From contig NZ_JADCDB010000004.1 in the NCBI RefSeq assembly GCF_020252395.1, positions 1 through 64,000 of the forward strand: a stretch of 64,000 nucleotides of DNA, given 5' to 3'. The first letter of the stretch is position 1. The number at the start of each line of letters is the position of its first letter. Source of the DNA: Aestuariivirga sp. GTDB lineage: Bacteria; Pseudomonadota; Alphaproteobacteria; Rhizobiales; Aestuariivirgaceae. The notes beneath the pieces are model-generated. The model did no database searches. It saw only the letters and a program-made list of their open reading frames with translations, and had not been told where the DNA came from. A program made the translations under genes and the position numbers. Of this stretch, positions 16,680 through 24,803 are shown piece by piece.

Positions 16680-17403
16680 GATCTCAGGCCTTGATGTCCG
16701 TTATGGAGCGACCCGCGTCCTGAGCGGGATTGATCTCAAGGTCGCACGCGGAGAACTTGTGGGCCTGGTTGGCCCATCCGGTTCCGGAAAATCGACGCTT
16801 CTGCGGGCTCTGGTGGGGCTGGCGCCGCCATCGGCGGGTCAGGTCGTTCTGGAGGGCAAGATCGTAGATTACGCAAAAAAAGATTCATTGCGCGCCCTGC
16901 GCGACCATGTAGCGATCGTGTTTCAGCAGTATAATCTTTTTCAGAACATGACCGTTCTCGACAATATTATTGTTACACCCATCAAAGTGCGCGGCCGAGC
17001 ACGCGCCGAAGCCGAAGCTGAAGCCCGTGCTCTTCTCTCCCGGGTAGGTCTGTCGGGCAAGGAAAGCGCCTATCCCGATCAATTGTCAGGAGGTCAGCAA
17101 CAGCGGGTGGCCATCGCTCGCGCCTTGGCGCTCAAGCCTGCCCTGATCCTCCTGGATGAAGTGACGGCAGCCCTTGACCCGGAACTGGTCAGGGATGTCT
17201 TGGATGTGATCAGGGATCTTGCGGGCGAAGGTATCACCATGCTTCTCGTCAGCCATGAGATGGGCTTCATTCGCGAAGCCGCACACCGTGTCGTCATGAT
17301 GGACGCAGGCCGCGTAGTCGAGGTCGGTCCGCCACAGCAGATCTTTGATACCCCTACCGAGGACCGCACGAGAGCATTCATGTCCAAGATCATTCGTCAT
17401 TGA
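16666..17403 (+). CDS. ABC transporter ATP-binding protein (polar amino-acid type)
   Basis: This 245-residue ATPase energises the importer. Visible motifs are Walker A GPSGSGKSTLLRA, Q-loop VFQQYNLFQNM, signature LSGGQQQRVAIARALAL, Walker B LILLDEVTAALDPELV and the H-loop LLVSHEMGF. The start is placed at ATG 16666, because MAHLEISGLDVRYG is the usual N-terminus. ATG 16654 is possible. It overlaps the EthD gene by 14 bases. Confidence 0.88.
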   Translation: MAHLEISGLDVRYGATRVLSGIDLKVARGELVGLVGPSGSGKSTLLRALVGLAPPSAGQVVLEGKIVDYAKKDSLRALRDHVAIVFQQYNLFQNMTVLDNIIVTPIKVRGRARAEAEAEARALLSRVGLSGKESAYPDQLSGGQQQRVAIARALALKPALILLDEVTAALDPELVRDVLDVIRDLAGEGITMLLVSHEMGFIREAAHRVVMMDAGRVVEVGPPQQIFDTPTEDRTRAFMSKIIRH

Positions 17404-17418
17404 GTTGGGAAGCGGCCA

Positions 17419-18168
17419 ATGCGATTTGCAGGAAAAACTGTTGTCATAGTCGGAGCGGGATCAGGACTCGGTGCAGCCATAACCGAAGGCTTCGCTTTGG
17501 AGGGAGCGCGCTTGGTGCTGATAGATCGAGATAAAGAAGCGCTTGATCGTCAGGCTATCCGGTTTGCCAGTGCTCGCATCGTATGCGGCGACGCAGCGGA
17601 GAATCCAATAGTCGAGCAGACCCTTGAGGTTTCCGGGCCAGTCGACATTCTGATTCATACAGCAGGAATTGATCCCCTCTCCGCCACAGACGTGCCCGGC
17701 ACGAGCCTCGAGGATTGGCAGTCGATCATTTCTGTCAACTTGACTTCGGCCTTCCTTTTCGCACGCGGCGTTCTGCCGGCGATGATCTCCCGCCGGTCTG
17801 GCTGCTTGCTTTTCACAGGCTCCATCGCCGGCCTGAAACCTACTCCGCGCGAGGCAGCATACGCCGTTTCCAAAGCTGGCGTCATTCAGTTGGCGCGGGC
17901 CATAGCATTGGATCATGCCCGTCAGGGAATCCGGGCTAATGTACTCTGCCCGGGATTTCTGGAGTCCGTCATGGCAGACCGCAAGCAGAGGATGTCGGAG
18001 AGCGATCTCGCCAAGCGATCTCAGGCAGCCGCTGCCATGGTCCCGGTCGGGCGGGAGGGCCAATACGGTGAAATGGCCGCGCTTGCATTGACTCTTTGCG
18101 ATGACGCCGTATCCGGTTACATCACCGGCCAGCCTATTGTTGCTGATGGCGGAATGATGCTGGCATGA
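17419..18168 (+). CDS. short-chain dehydrogenase/reductase
   Basis: The second SDR of the operon has 249 residues. Cofactor motif VGAGSGLGAAITEGFALEGA with an acidic LIDRD after beta-2 (NAD preference), HTAGID in place of NNAG, catalytic YAVSKAG, and C-terminal YITGQPIVADGG. It is only about 40% length-matched in motif spacing to the SDR at 13310, so it is not a recent duplicate. It overlaps the gntR gene by four bases, which makes the regulator part of the same transcript. Confidence 0.85.
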   Translation: MRFAGKTVVIVGAGSGLGAAITEGFALEGARLVLIDRDKEALDRQAIRFASARIVCGDAAENPIVEQTLEVSGPVDILIHTAGIDPLSATDVPGTSLEDWQSIISVNLTSAFLFARGVLPAMISRRSGCLLFTGSIAGLKPTPREAAYAVSKAGVIQLARAIALDHARQGIRANVLCPGFLESVMADRKQRMSESDLAKRSQAAAAMVPVGREGQYGEMAALALTLCDDAVSGYITGQPIVADGGMMLA

Positions 18169-18887
18169 ATATCTCAAGCAAAATCGGTGAAGACGGGTCT
18201 AACGATGGCGGACGAAAACCAAGGGGTGAGAATGTCGACAGGGTCTATGCGGCCTTGCGCGACGATATTCTTGAATTGCGCCGCGCGCCTGGCGAAGTGC
18301 TGGATGAAGCAGAGATCGCCGGGACTTTCGGCCTTTCACGCTCTCCGGTTCGCGAAGCGATCATCAGGCTCACGTCCGAGGGGCTGGCCCAACTCTTGAA
18401 GAACCGCGGCGCGGTTGTATCACGTCTGGATGTCGAGATGCTTCCCGCTTACTTTGATGCCCAGGCGCTTCTGTTCCGCGTCACGTCGCGGCTTGCCGCG
18501 CAGCGGGGCGGATCGGCTGCGGCAGATCGGCTGTTAGGCATACAGAAGCGGCACGATGAAGTTGTTGCAGCGCGCGATCCAAGTGGCGTTATTTTGAGCA
18601 ATCGGATGTTTCATCTCGAAATCGCAGCCATCGGAGGCAATCGATACTATCTTGATTGGTTGACAAGCATATTGGATCAGGGGCAACGGATCATGCGGCT
18701 TTATGTGAGACTGCATGAAGAGCAGGTACCGAACGAACAGCTGTCATTTCACTATGCACTTATCGAGGCGATTCGCCGTAAAGATATAGACGCGGCGGAT
18801 CGGGCCGCCGCCGCCGATGCTCAGATTGTGCGGGATGAAATCTCTCGACAGATATCATCAGGTTCATCGACTACATTGCCCCTTTAG
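18165..18887 (+). CDS. GntR-family regulator (FadR/FCD type)
   Basis: This 240-residue regulator has an N-terminal winged HTH (VYAALRDDILELRRAPGEVL, then EAEIAGTFGLSRSPVREAII and RLTSEGLAQLLKNRGAVVSR) and a helical FCD ligand-binding domain. The metal-ligand-type residues D/H are visible in SNRMFHLEIAAIGGN and in LSFHYALIEAIRRKDIDAAD. It is the last gene of the operon, translationally coupled (ATGA). It probably senses a pathway intermediate and controls the promoter upstream of 11595. Confidence 0.87.
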   Translation: MNISSKIGEDGSNDGGRKPRGENVDRVYAALRDDILELRRAPGEVLDEAEIAGTFGLSRSPVREAIIRLTSEGLAQLLKNRGAVVSRLDVEMLPAYFDAQALLFRVTSRLAAQRGGSAAADRLLGIQKRHDEVVAARDPSGVILSNRMFHLEIAAIGGNRYYLDWLTSILDQGQRIMRLYVRLHEEQVPNEQLSFHYALIEAIRRKDIDAADRAAAADAQIVRDEISRQISSGSSTTLPL

Positions 18888-18950
18888 AGCGGGATGACCC
18901 TCGGCGCCCTTCCCCTTGAGTCAATCCGGAGGGTCACCGAGTATGTAGGA

Positions 18951-19025
18951 CGCGCCATTGATGGCGATGTGGGGCGTCACATTCTGGTCCTTGAGCTTGA
19001 GCACGAACTCCTCCGCATCGAAGCC
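18951..19025 (-). pseudogene. transposase fragment (IS5-like)
   Basis: On the minus strand GFDAEEFVLKLKDQNVTPHI followed by AINGA has the form of the DDE-transposase segment around the second catalytic region of IS5-type elements. Only about 25 residues remain, followed by unrelated codons and a stop at 18921-18923. It marks an old insertion between the GntR operon and the AraC gene. TGACCCTC (18895-18902) and GAGGGTCA (18929-18936) just outside form an 8-bp inverted repeat. The rest of 18888-19124 is otherwise empty. Confidence 0.4.
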
Positions 19026-19124
19026 CATGCCGGTCGCGGCCGCCCGCCCGGGCGCGGCCATCGCGAAAATCGCCAGATGCATCCTTGGCGCCAGGCAAAA
19101 GGTCGATCATCCGGCCGACTGCGG

Positions 19125-20054
19125 TCACTCATCCCGTGCTGATTGCGCCTGGTTCCTGAATTGCGACGGCGTCATATTGCGGGCCTTGACAAAAGCGCGC
19201 GTGAAAGAGGGCACGGAGCTGTAGCCGCAGTGCCGGGCGATCCGGGAGATTGGCAGCCGATTCTTTGCAAGGTTTGCGGCCGCCTTGTCGATGCGCAGCA
19301 TCGTCAGATAGTTCATGGGTGTCATCCCCAGCCGGTGCCGAAACCCCTGGGCAAAGGCTGATCTCGACATGCCTGCGATTTCCGCCAGATGATTCAGATC
19401 CCAGGCGTGACCGGGGCGGGAATGAACGGCTTCCAGGACGCGCCCAAATCGGGGGTCGTTGATGGCGGACAGCCAACCGGTCCCGGACGAGGCTTCATCG
19501 GCGAGGATTTGCAGCATCACGATGAACAGGGTTTCGCCCAGCCGGCGCAGGACCGCCGATTGACCGAAGCCCGGCCCATGATGTTCGGTCCGGCACAGGT
19601 CCAGCAGCAGGCCCAGTCTGGCGTGATTTCCGGCGGGAATGACAATCAGCGGTTCAATTCCGGATAGCGCGACCGGCGCCAGTGACCCCGTCGTCCTGAA
19701 GCTGGCCGTCAGGAGCGTCACACGATCTCCGCCGCCGCCGTGGTTGAGGCGGACCATCTGTCGGTCACGCCGATCCAGGCCGGGAATATCGGCCACCGGA
19801 ATGGCTTTCACATCCGGACCGGACCGCAAGGCATGAGGCGGATCAAGAGGCAGAAACGCGACATCGCCCGCTTGAAGATGACGCGCCTCCCCACTGCCGG
19901 GCAGGTCAATCCGGCAGCGCCCTTCCAGCACGGCATGGACCGCCGCGAGTCGCCCTCCGGGCAGAGCCAGCCCCCAGGGGGCGGTCAGCCGACTTTCGCA
20001 AAAGAACCAGCCCTCGAAGTCGAGAGCGCTCAGGATCGCGTCCGGTCCAGACAT
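19125..20054 (-). CDS. AraC-family regulator with N-terminal cupin domain
   Basis: This 309-residue activator has an AraC-binding-type cupin domain (LEGRCRIDLPGSGEARHLQA, GDVAFLPLDPPHAL) and two C-terminal HTH motifs (DLNHLAEIAGMSRSAFAQGF and PISRIARHCGYSSVPSFTRA followed by FVKARNMTPSQFR). The ATG at 20054 is chosen because GGAG lies six bases before it. An in-frame ATG at 20099 is the alternative. It is divergent from the intradiol dioxygenase gene 84 bases away, which is the likely target. Confidence 0.88.
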   Translation of the reverse strand: MSGPDAILSALDFEGWFFCESRLTAPWGLALPGGRLAAVHAVLEGRCRIDLPGSGEARHLQAGDVAFLPLDPPHALRSGPDVKAIPVADIPGLDRRDRQMVRLNHGGGGDRVTLLTASFRTTGSLAPVALSGIEPLIVIPAGNHARLGLLLDLCRTEHHGPGFGQSAVLRRLGETLFIVMLQILADEASSGTGWLSAINDPRFGRVLEAVHSRPGHAWDLNHLAEIAGMSRSAFAQGFRHRLGMTPMNYLTMLRIDKAAANLAKNRLPISRIARHCGYSSVPSFTRAFVKARNMTPSQFRNQAQSARDE

Positions 20055-20137
20055 GCGAGACTCCAGGATAAGGAATTTGGACAAAACAGCATCGATCATA
20101 CGGCATATTCAAGAGTGTCCTTGAGAAGGAGCTTACC

Positions 20138-20830
20138 TTGAACAGTCGACGCACCCTTTTGAAGAACATCCTGGCCGCCGTGACGGCTCCATTGCTGCCC
20201 GGCAGGCTGTCGGCCTCAGACACATTGGCCCCAACCCCTTTCCTGACCGCTGGACCATTCTATCCGAGGGAGCCGTCCGGTCTTCCGTTTCTTCCCGCAA
20301 GAACCACACTTCCCAAGCCCTTGACAAACGACCTGACCCGCACCCGGCCAGAAGGGCGCGCCGAAGGCAGGCACATTCTGATTTCGGGCCGCGTGATGGA
20401 TGTGACGGGGAGGCCTCTCGCCGGCGCCGTCGTTGAGATCTGGTCGGTCAACGCCAGGAATATCTACCTCGTCGAAGACGGGGGAGCGTCTGATCCGGAC
20501 TTTGCCGGCTTCGGCATGACCGAAACGGATGGCGAAGGGCGCTACAGCTTCAAAACCATTCGTCCCAACGGTTATGACCGTTATCTGGGTTTGATTCGCC
20601 GGACCGCGCATATTCATGTTCTGGTGAAGGTCGCAGGGGCCGAGGCGTTCACCACGGAGATGTGGTTCGCCGATGAACCGCGCAACAGCATCGACAGCTT
20701 TTTCCAGCGGGTTTCCGATCCCGGTCTGCAAGACCGGATGGCTGTCATCCTGAGCAGGGGCGAAGGTGTTGATCGCGCGCAGTTCGATCTTGTTCTGGCG
20801 CCGCAATATGCCGGGAGAGGCCGCTCATGA
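20138..20830 (+). CDS. intradiol ring-cleavage dioxygenase-like protein, probably Tat-exported
   Basis: The 230-residue protein has a twin-arginine-like signal (MNSRRTLLKNILAAVTAPLL) followed by a protocatechuate 3,4-dioxygenase beta-type fold. The Fe(III) ligand pattern of two Tyr and two His is visible: Tyr in NARNIYLVEDGG, Tyr in NGYDRYLGLIRRTAHIH, and the two His of HIH. TPFLTAGPFYPRE is the conserved N-terminal intradiol motif. The start is TTG, with AAGGAG about eight bases upstream. Most catabolic intradiol enzymes are cytosolic, so export is unusual for the fold, although exported variants of unknown substrate exist. It overlaps the next gene (ATGA). Confidence 0.75.
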   Translation: MNSRRTLLKNILAAVTAPLLPGRLSASDTLAPTPFLTAGPFYPREPSGLPFLPARTTLPKPLTNDLTRTRPEGRAEGRHILISGRVMDVTGRPLAGAVVEIWSVNARNIYLVEDGGASDPDFAGFGMTETDGEGRYSFKTIRPNGYDRYLGLIRRTAHIHVLVKVAGAEAFTTEMWFADEPRNSIDSFFQRVSDPGLQDRMAVILSRGEGVDRAQFDLVLAPQYAGRGRS

Positions 20831-21474
20831 GGATCGCTGTCGTCGGGGCAAGCGGGTTGACGGGTCAGCAGGTGCTTCGGTTGGCAAAGCTTCGTGGCAT
20901 GTCCACACTTGCCGTCGTTCGTGATGCGGCCCGGCTTGGAACGGCCGCCGACTCCATAATCGAGGTGTCGGATTTCGGGTCAGCACCTGAACTGCGGCGT
21001 GCTGTGGCAGGGACAGACAGCATCATCGTGACGATGGGGATCAATCGAAAGACCCGGTCACCCTGGGCGCCGCTGGTTTCGCCGCCCGACATCTGCTCCC
21101 GGACCGTGGCGGCGCTGATCGATGCGATGCGGCATCCTGATGCTCCGAAACGGATCGTTTACATGAGCAGCTTCGGAGCAGGAGACCAGTGGAACAAGCT
21201 TCCCTTCTGGATAAGGGCGCTTATCGCAACTTCGAATATCCGGATCGGATACCGGGACCACACGGCAGCGGAAGCTCTCTTGCGGGCATCCGGGCTCGAT
21301 TGGACGATCCTGCGCCCGACGGCCCTGAACGACGAAGCCGGACAGGATTGGTCGGAGGCCGGGCCCGAAACCAGTGTCCTCCGCAAGATACCGCGTGCGG
21401 CCGTCGCGGCTGCGCTTCTGGAGATGCTGCAGCGTCCGACCGAACACCGCACCATATCGATTACCGGGGCCTGA
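20827..21474 (+). CDS. NAD(P)H-binding protein (NmrA/atypical SDR type)
   Basis: This 215-residue Rossmann-fold protein has IAVVGASGLTGQQVLRLAKL (about 3-22) as its dinucleotide motif, VYMSSFGAG in the position of the SDR serine strand and LDWTILRPTALND in the usual atypical-SDR region. There is no YxxxK catalytic pair, so it may be a regulator or redox partner rather than a dehydrogenase. It is translationally coupled to the dioxygenase gene. Confidence 0.75.
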   Translation: MRIAVVGASGLTGQQVLRLAKLRGMSTLAVVRDAARLGTAADSIIEVSDFGSAPELRRAVAGTDSIIVTMGINRKTRSPWAPLVSPPDICSRTVAALIDAMRHPDAPKRIVYMSSFGAGDQWNKLPFWIRALIATSNIRIGYRDHTAAEALLRASGLDWTILRPTALNDEAGQDWSEAGPETSVLRKIPRAAVAAALLEMLQRPTEHRTISITGA

Positions 21475-21590
21475 ATGCGAGGCTTGCCCAGGATGGCGAC
21501 GCCCTGGCTGACAACATCAGCATCCGGGTAAAGCAGAGAAGGAAAAAGCTCCTCCCGCCGGAGCGGGAGATGCGTGTCGGGCCAAGCGGC

Positions 21591-21956
21591 TTACCACCAC
21601 GAGGTATAGTAGTCGGCCTCGCCTTGGGCCAAAGCCGCGCGGGCGCGGGCGATGAAGGTGAGATCTTCGCCGTACTCCGAGCCATCGGTCCGGCCAAAGA
21701 AGACCCCCTGGTCGTCGGCAGCGTCCGCGAGCGGATCGCATGTTCCAGCGCGTCGAGATCGGCCGCGTCGAGCTGGAGGTTGACGCAGTTGAAGTCCTTG
21801 GCCGTGCCGCCCTTGGCGCGGTAGAGATGCTCCATCCAGCCATGGATGGTTCGGATGCTTGCGCCAGTGGGCGAGGTCGTGGCACTCGCCGGCGTTGAAG
21901 CCGACCGGCGTGGCTGGCGCGGTGCGGGTTGCGAAGGCGTATATATCGGGGCCCAT
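21591..21956 (-). pseudogene. plasmid/ICE-type conserved hypothetical gene with two compensating frameshifts
   Basis: The frame stays open for 121 codons from ATG 21956, beginning MGPDIYAFATRTA and ending DLTFIARARAALAQGEADYYTSWW. Both ends match a small conserved protein typical of mobile DNA (N-terminal MGxDxYA, HWRKHPN, C-terminal YYTSWW). The expected middle, IHGWMEHLYRAKGG and TAKDFNCVNLQLDAADLDAL, is instead in another frame. One base too many near 21848-21851 and one too few near 21704-21712 explain this. About 45 central residues are therefore garbled although no stop arises. The protein family has no function I know. Confidence 0.6.
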
Positions 21957-22685
21957 CGTCGTTTCCTTTCGTTGGTTGGCCGTCCCGAAGGACGTGAACG
22001 AAAGGCCGGGCGGCCAGAAGGTGCGATGTCCTGACCCACACGGGTCCCGCCGTGGCGGGGCCGGCGCGCGCCGGTCATGGACAGACAGCCGCCGACCGGC
22101 AGGCTCGCGGACGAACCTTCCTCACGGCCAGCCAACGAAAACGGCTGATGGAACCGAATGCGGTTGGCAGGCTGCTAAAAAACACTCAATCATGCCCTGA
22201 TTTTTGTGATTTTGTTTTTGCGGTGGATAGTGTCGCGCGGCGCTACATGTCTCTTGAAACGCTGGCCCGCATTACCGAGAATACGATCATCAAGTTGCGC
22301 GCCGTGGCCGCCTGATAAAGCTCGGACCTCTCCGAAGGCCGGCGCTTTTACACCACGCCGCGGAACACTTTCATCTCTCCCGTATCGCGCCGCTCACGTG
22401 GCTTCATCCCCGGGTCCTCCGCCGATCTCACGGCAGAGTGAATCGCGCATGGTGACCGCAGTGAATCGCAAAATGAATTTGCAAGGAACCCAAACCGACC
22501 GACCCGCTTCCTGCAAAATCTAAGACTTCGATTGACGCAATTAGATTATGAAATCAATGGCTTGGGAATTGCTCACGGGGGACGGATTCAAGCGTCATGG
22601 ATTCAAGTGACGGACCGATGTTTCAAGTGAAGGCTGGGGTGGCCGTCTGGGTGGTGGGCGATGCTGAATCGGGGGAGATTCGGGC
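21957..22685. other. about 0.7 kb with no recognisable gene
   Basis: I see no protein family or RNA gene here. Short open frames exist, such as one at 22052-22315, but none resembles a known protein. Visible structure: CCCGCC-GT-GGCGGG (22046-22059) beside the perfect palindrome CCGGCGCGCGCCGG (22061-22074), and three TTCAAG hexamers (22587, 22602, 22622) in partly repeated contexts near the right end. The segment separates the accessory part of the window from the chromosomal part. Confidence 0.5.
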
Positions 22686-23906
22686 TCAGTATTGCGTCAA
22701 CCGCTGGCACTCATACCAGACGCGGGTGCCGCCGCCGTAGGTGTCCAGTTCGTAGGTGCGGCGGAGCACGGCCTTGACGCCTTGCCTGGTGCATTTGCCG
22801 GCCGACTTGAAGAGGGCGCCGGCGCTCCACGCGGTGGCCTGACGGCCGGGCAGGCGTTCGAAGATCACCAGGCGATAGGGGCCGCGGCCGGGGTTGAAGC
22901 CAGGGTCATAGCCGGGCGGCGCATAGGCTTCGGGGCCGAAGCCCGGCGGCTCCAGGCCGGGGGGCGGGGGCGGATAGCCATCGGGCTCCGGGTAATATTG
23001 CTCAGGGTAATATTGCTCAGGGTAATATTGCGGCGGGTTCTCGTAGACGAGGCGGGCGGGCGGCGGCCGTTGGGCTGCCAGGTTCTGCTGCCGCGGCTTC
23101 GATGGCTGCTGGGCCGGCTTCTGCTGCTGCGCCTGGCGCGCCGCTGCGGCGGGCCGGGCCTTGGGAAGCGGCGGCAGCGCGGCCGCAGGGACATCGGTTG
23201 CGGCAGCAGCCGGAGCATCAGCCGCCTCCATCGCACCGGTGGAGCCGAAGACCGGCTGGCCGGCGGCAGAATTCGTTTGCGGCTCGACGGCGGAAGGGGC
23301 CACCGGACTAGCAGGCTTGATGACAGCCGGCTGCGGCGGCTGCGGCGCGGGTATGGCAGCGGCCACCTGAGGCTGCGGCGCGGGCGTCACGGCCGCCACC
23401 TGCGGCGGCGAGGGAGACGGGCGCGGCGATGCATCCGGCCCCCTGGGCAGGAACAGCCAGGCGCCGCCGCCCAGCAGCAGCACCAGCACCAGTGGGATAG
23501 CGAAGTGCATGCGCGTGGCTTGGCGGCGGTGCGGCGCCGGCTTCTCGCCAGGGCCGCCGGGGCCCGTTACGGGCACCGGGCGGATGTCGCCCAGATCTGG
23601 CAGGGGTGCTGCGGCGCGCCCACGCCCGCGCACCGCCAGGCGGCGCTTGGAGGCGATGTGGGTCTGAAGCTCCGCCTCGGTGGCAGCGAGCAACTCAAGA
23701 TCATAGGCACGGCGGGTTTCGGGCCGGCGCAGCACCTCATAGGCCTGCTGGATCGCCTCGAAACGCTCGGCATCGGCGGTGCCGGCAGCAGCGCCTGTGT
23801 CCGGGTGGAACTTCTTGGCCAGCGCCCGGTAAGCGGCGGCGATCACCTCCGGATCCGCCGTTGGGTCTATCCCCAGGGCCGCATAATGGTCAGGAATGGT
23901 GATCAT
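22686..23906 (-). CDS. membrane-anchored J-domain protein
   Basis: The protein has 406 residues. Residues 5-70 form a DnaJ domain (DHYAALGIDPTADPEVIAAA, YRALAKKFHPDTG with the HPD tripeptide, YEVLRRPETRRAYD) that would stimulate an Hsp70 ATPase. A single membrane helix follows at about 134-153 (FAIPLVLVLLLGGGAWLFL). The following roughly 200 residues are Pro/Ala/Gln-rich with a YYPEQ repeat. The C-terminal 70 residues (YRLVIFERLPGRQATAWSAG to VWYECQRLTQY) contain two Cys and look folded. The predicted topology is J-domain in the cytoplasm and the rest in the periplasm. It is not DnaJ, because it lacks the zinc domain. Confidence 0.8.
   Translation of the reverse strand: MITIPDHYAALGIDPTADPEVIAAAYRALAKKFHPDTGAAAGTADAERFEAIQQAYEVLRRPETRRAYDLELLAATEAELQTHIASKRRLAVRGRGRAAAPLPDLGDIRPVPVTGPGGPGEKPAPHRRQATRMHFAIPLVLVLLLGGGAWLFLPRGPDASPRPSPSPPQVAAVTPAPQPQVAAAIPAPQPPQPAVIKPASPVAPSAVEPQTNSAAGQPVFGSTGAMEAADAPAAAATDVPAAALPPLPKARPAAAARQAQQQKPAQQPSKPRQQNLAAQRPPPARLVYENPPQYYPEQYYPEQYYPEPDGYPPPPPGLEPPGFGPEAYAPPGYDPGFNPGRGPYRLVIFERLPGRQATAWSAGALFKSAGKCTRQGVKAVLRRTYELDTYGGGTRVWYECQRLTQY
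22990..23034 (-). repeat. 15-bp tandem repeat, three units
   Basis: GGGTAATATTGCTCA occurs twice exactly and a third time with two changes near the end. On the coding (minus) strand each unit encodes the pentapeptide YYPEQ in the Pro-rich periplasmic segment of the J-domain protein. The number of units could vary without frameshift. Confidence 0.9.
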
Positions 23907-23966
23907 CGATGTGGATCGGTCCGCTTGCCGTAACCTGGGCCTCTTCCGCCAACTTCATGGCGGAAG

Positions 23967-24803
23967 TCAGGCCCCGCGCCCGCGCCGTTCCGCGATGGCC
24001 ACGGTCAGCGTCATGGCCAGCGTGAGGGTTGCGGCCATCGACCGGAAGCCCTCGAAGTTGGCCTCCGAAATCTCGATCCACAATCCGGCGATCTGGGCCA
24101 GCGGCGAAAACGGACTGTCGGTGATGGCTACCAGCGGAACCCCCTTCTCCGCCGCCGCACGGGCGAGGCTGACGGTCTCCGCGGCATATGGCGTGAAAGA
24201 GATGGCCAGCACTGCGTCCTTCGGGCCGGCAAAGGTGATCTGCTCCGCCGCGAGGCCTCCCACGGCATCGGCGAGCATGGCCCGCACACCGAGCTTACCC
24301 AGTGCATAGGCCATGTAGGAGGCAATGGGAAAGGAGCGCCTGAGGCCGATCAGGTAAAGCATCTCGGCGCCCGCCAGCTGCTCCACCGCGCGGTCGAGGT
24401 CGTGGGGGTCGAGCTTTTCGCGCAGCGCCGCTATCGACTTCGCCGAGGCCTCGCAGAAACCGTGAAAGATAACGTTCGGCTTCGATGCCGCCTGGGCATG
24501 GGCGCGCAGCTGCTGCAGCCGCTCGTCATAATTCAGAATGCGGTCACGCAGACGCGAGCGGAATATCCCCTGCATGTCGGAGAAGCCCCGATAGCCCAGC
24601 GCCTGAGCGAAGCGCACCAGCGTGGAGGGCTGCACCTCCGCCTGCCCGGCGATCGAGGACACCGTGCCGAAGGCGATCTCGTCCGGGTTCTCCAGCGCGA
24701 AGGACGCGATCTGGGTGAGGCGCTTCGGCAGCGCGGGAGCGCGCTCGGCGATCAGCGCCTTGAGCGCCGCGAAGTCGCGTGGCGGGGAGAGGGCCTCGTT
24801 CAT
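23967..24803 (-). CDS. MurR/RpiR-family transcriptional regulator
   Basis: This 278-residue regulator has an N-terminal RpiR HTH (SSIAGQAEVQPSTLVRFAQA, LGYRGFSDMQ) and a C-terminal SIS domain (GAEMLYLIGLRRSFPIASYM, AISFTPYAAETVSLARAAAE) that binds phosphosugars. ATG 24803 is used. The frame extends to a TTG at 24839, but that would include the inverted repeat. No sugar gene is adjacent, and the nearest candidate in the window is ribokinase at 28707. The target is unknown. Confidence 0.83.
   Translation of the reverse strand: MNEALSPPRDFAALKALIAERAPALPKRLTQIASFALENPDEIAFGTVSSIAGQAEVQPSTLVRFAQALGYRGFSDMQGIFRSRLRDRILNYDERLQQLRAHAQAASKPNVIFHGFCEASAKSIAALREKLDPHDLDRAVEQLAGAEMLYLIGLRRSFPIASYMAYALGKLGVRAMLADAVGGLAAEQITFAGPKDAVLAISFTPYAAETVSLARAAAEKGVPLVAITDSPFSPLAQIAGLWIEISEANFEGFRSMAATLTLAMTLTVAIAERRGRGA

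Noticed and set aside
22046-22074. GC-rich hairpins as a terminator
   Set aside because: No T-tract follows either hairpin and no intact gene ends immediately before them.
22052-22315. Open frame of 87 codons in the junction region
   Set aside because: It has no recognisable family, no clear ribosome site and mixed composition, so I cannot support it as a gene.
22990-23034. CRISPR-like short repeats
   Set aside because: The three units are directly adjacent, lack spacers and are in-frame coding sequence.
22692-23933. Long plus-strand open frame opposite the J-domain gene
   Set aside because: The sense strand has an unmistakable DnaJ domain. The antisense product is Arg/Gly/Leu-rich low complexity.
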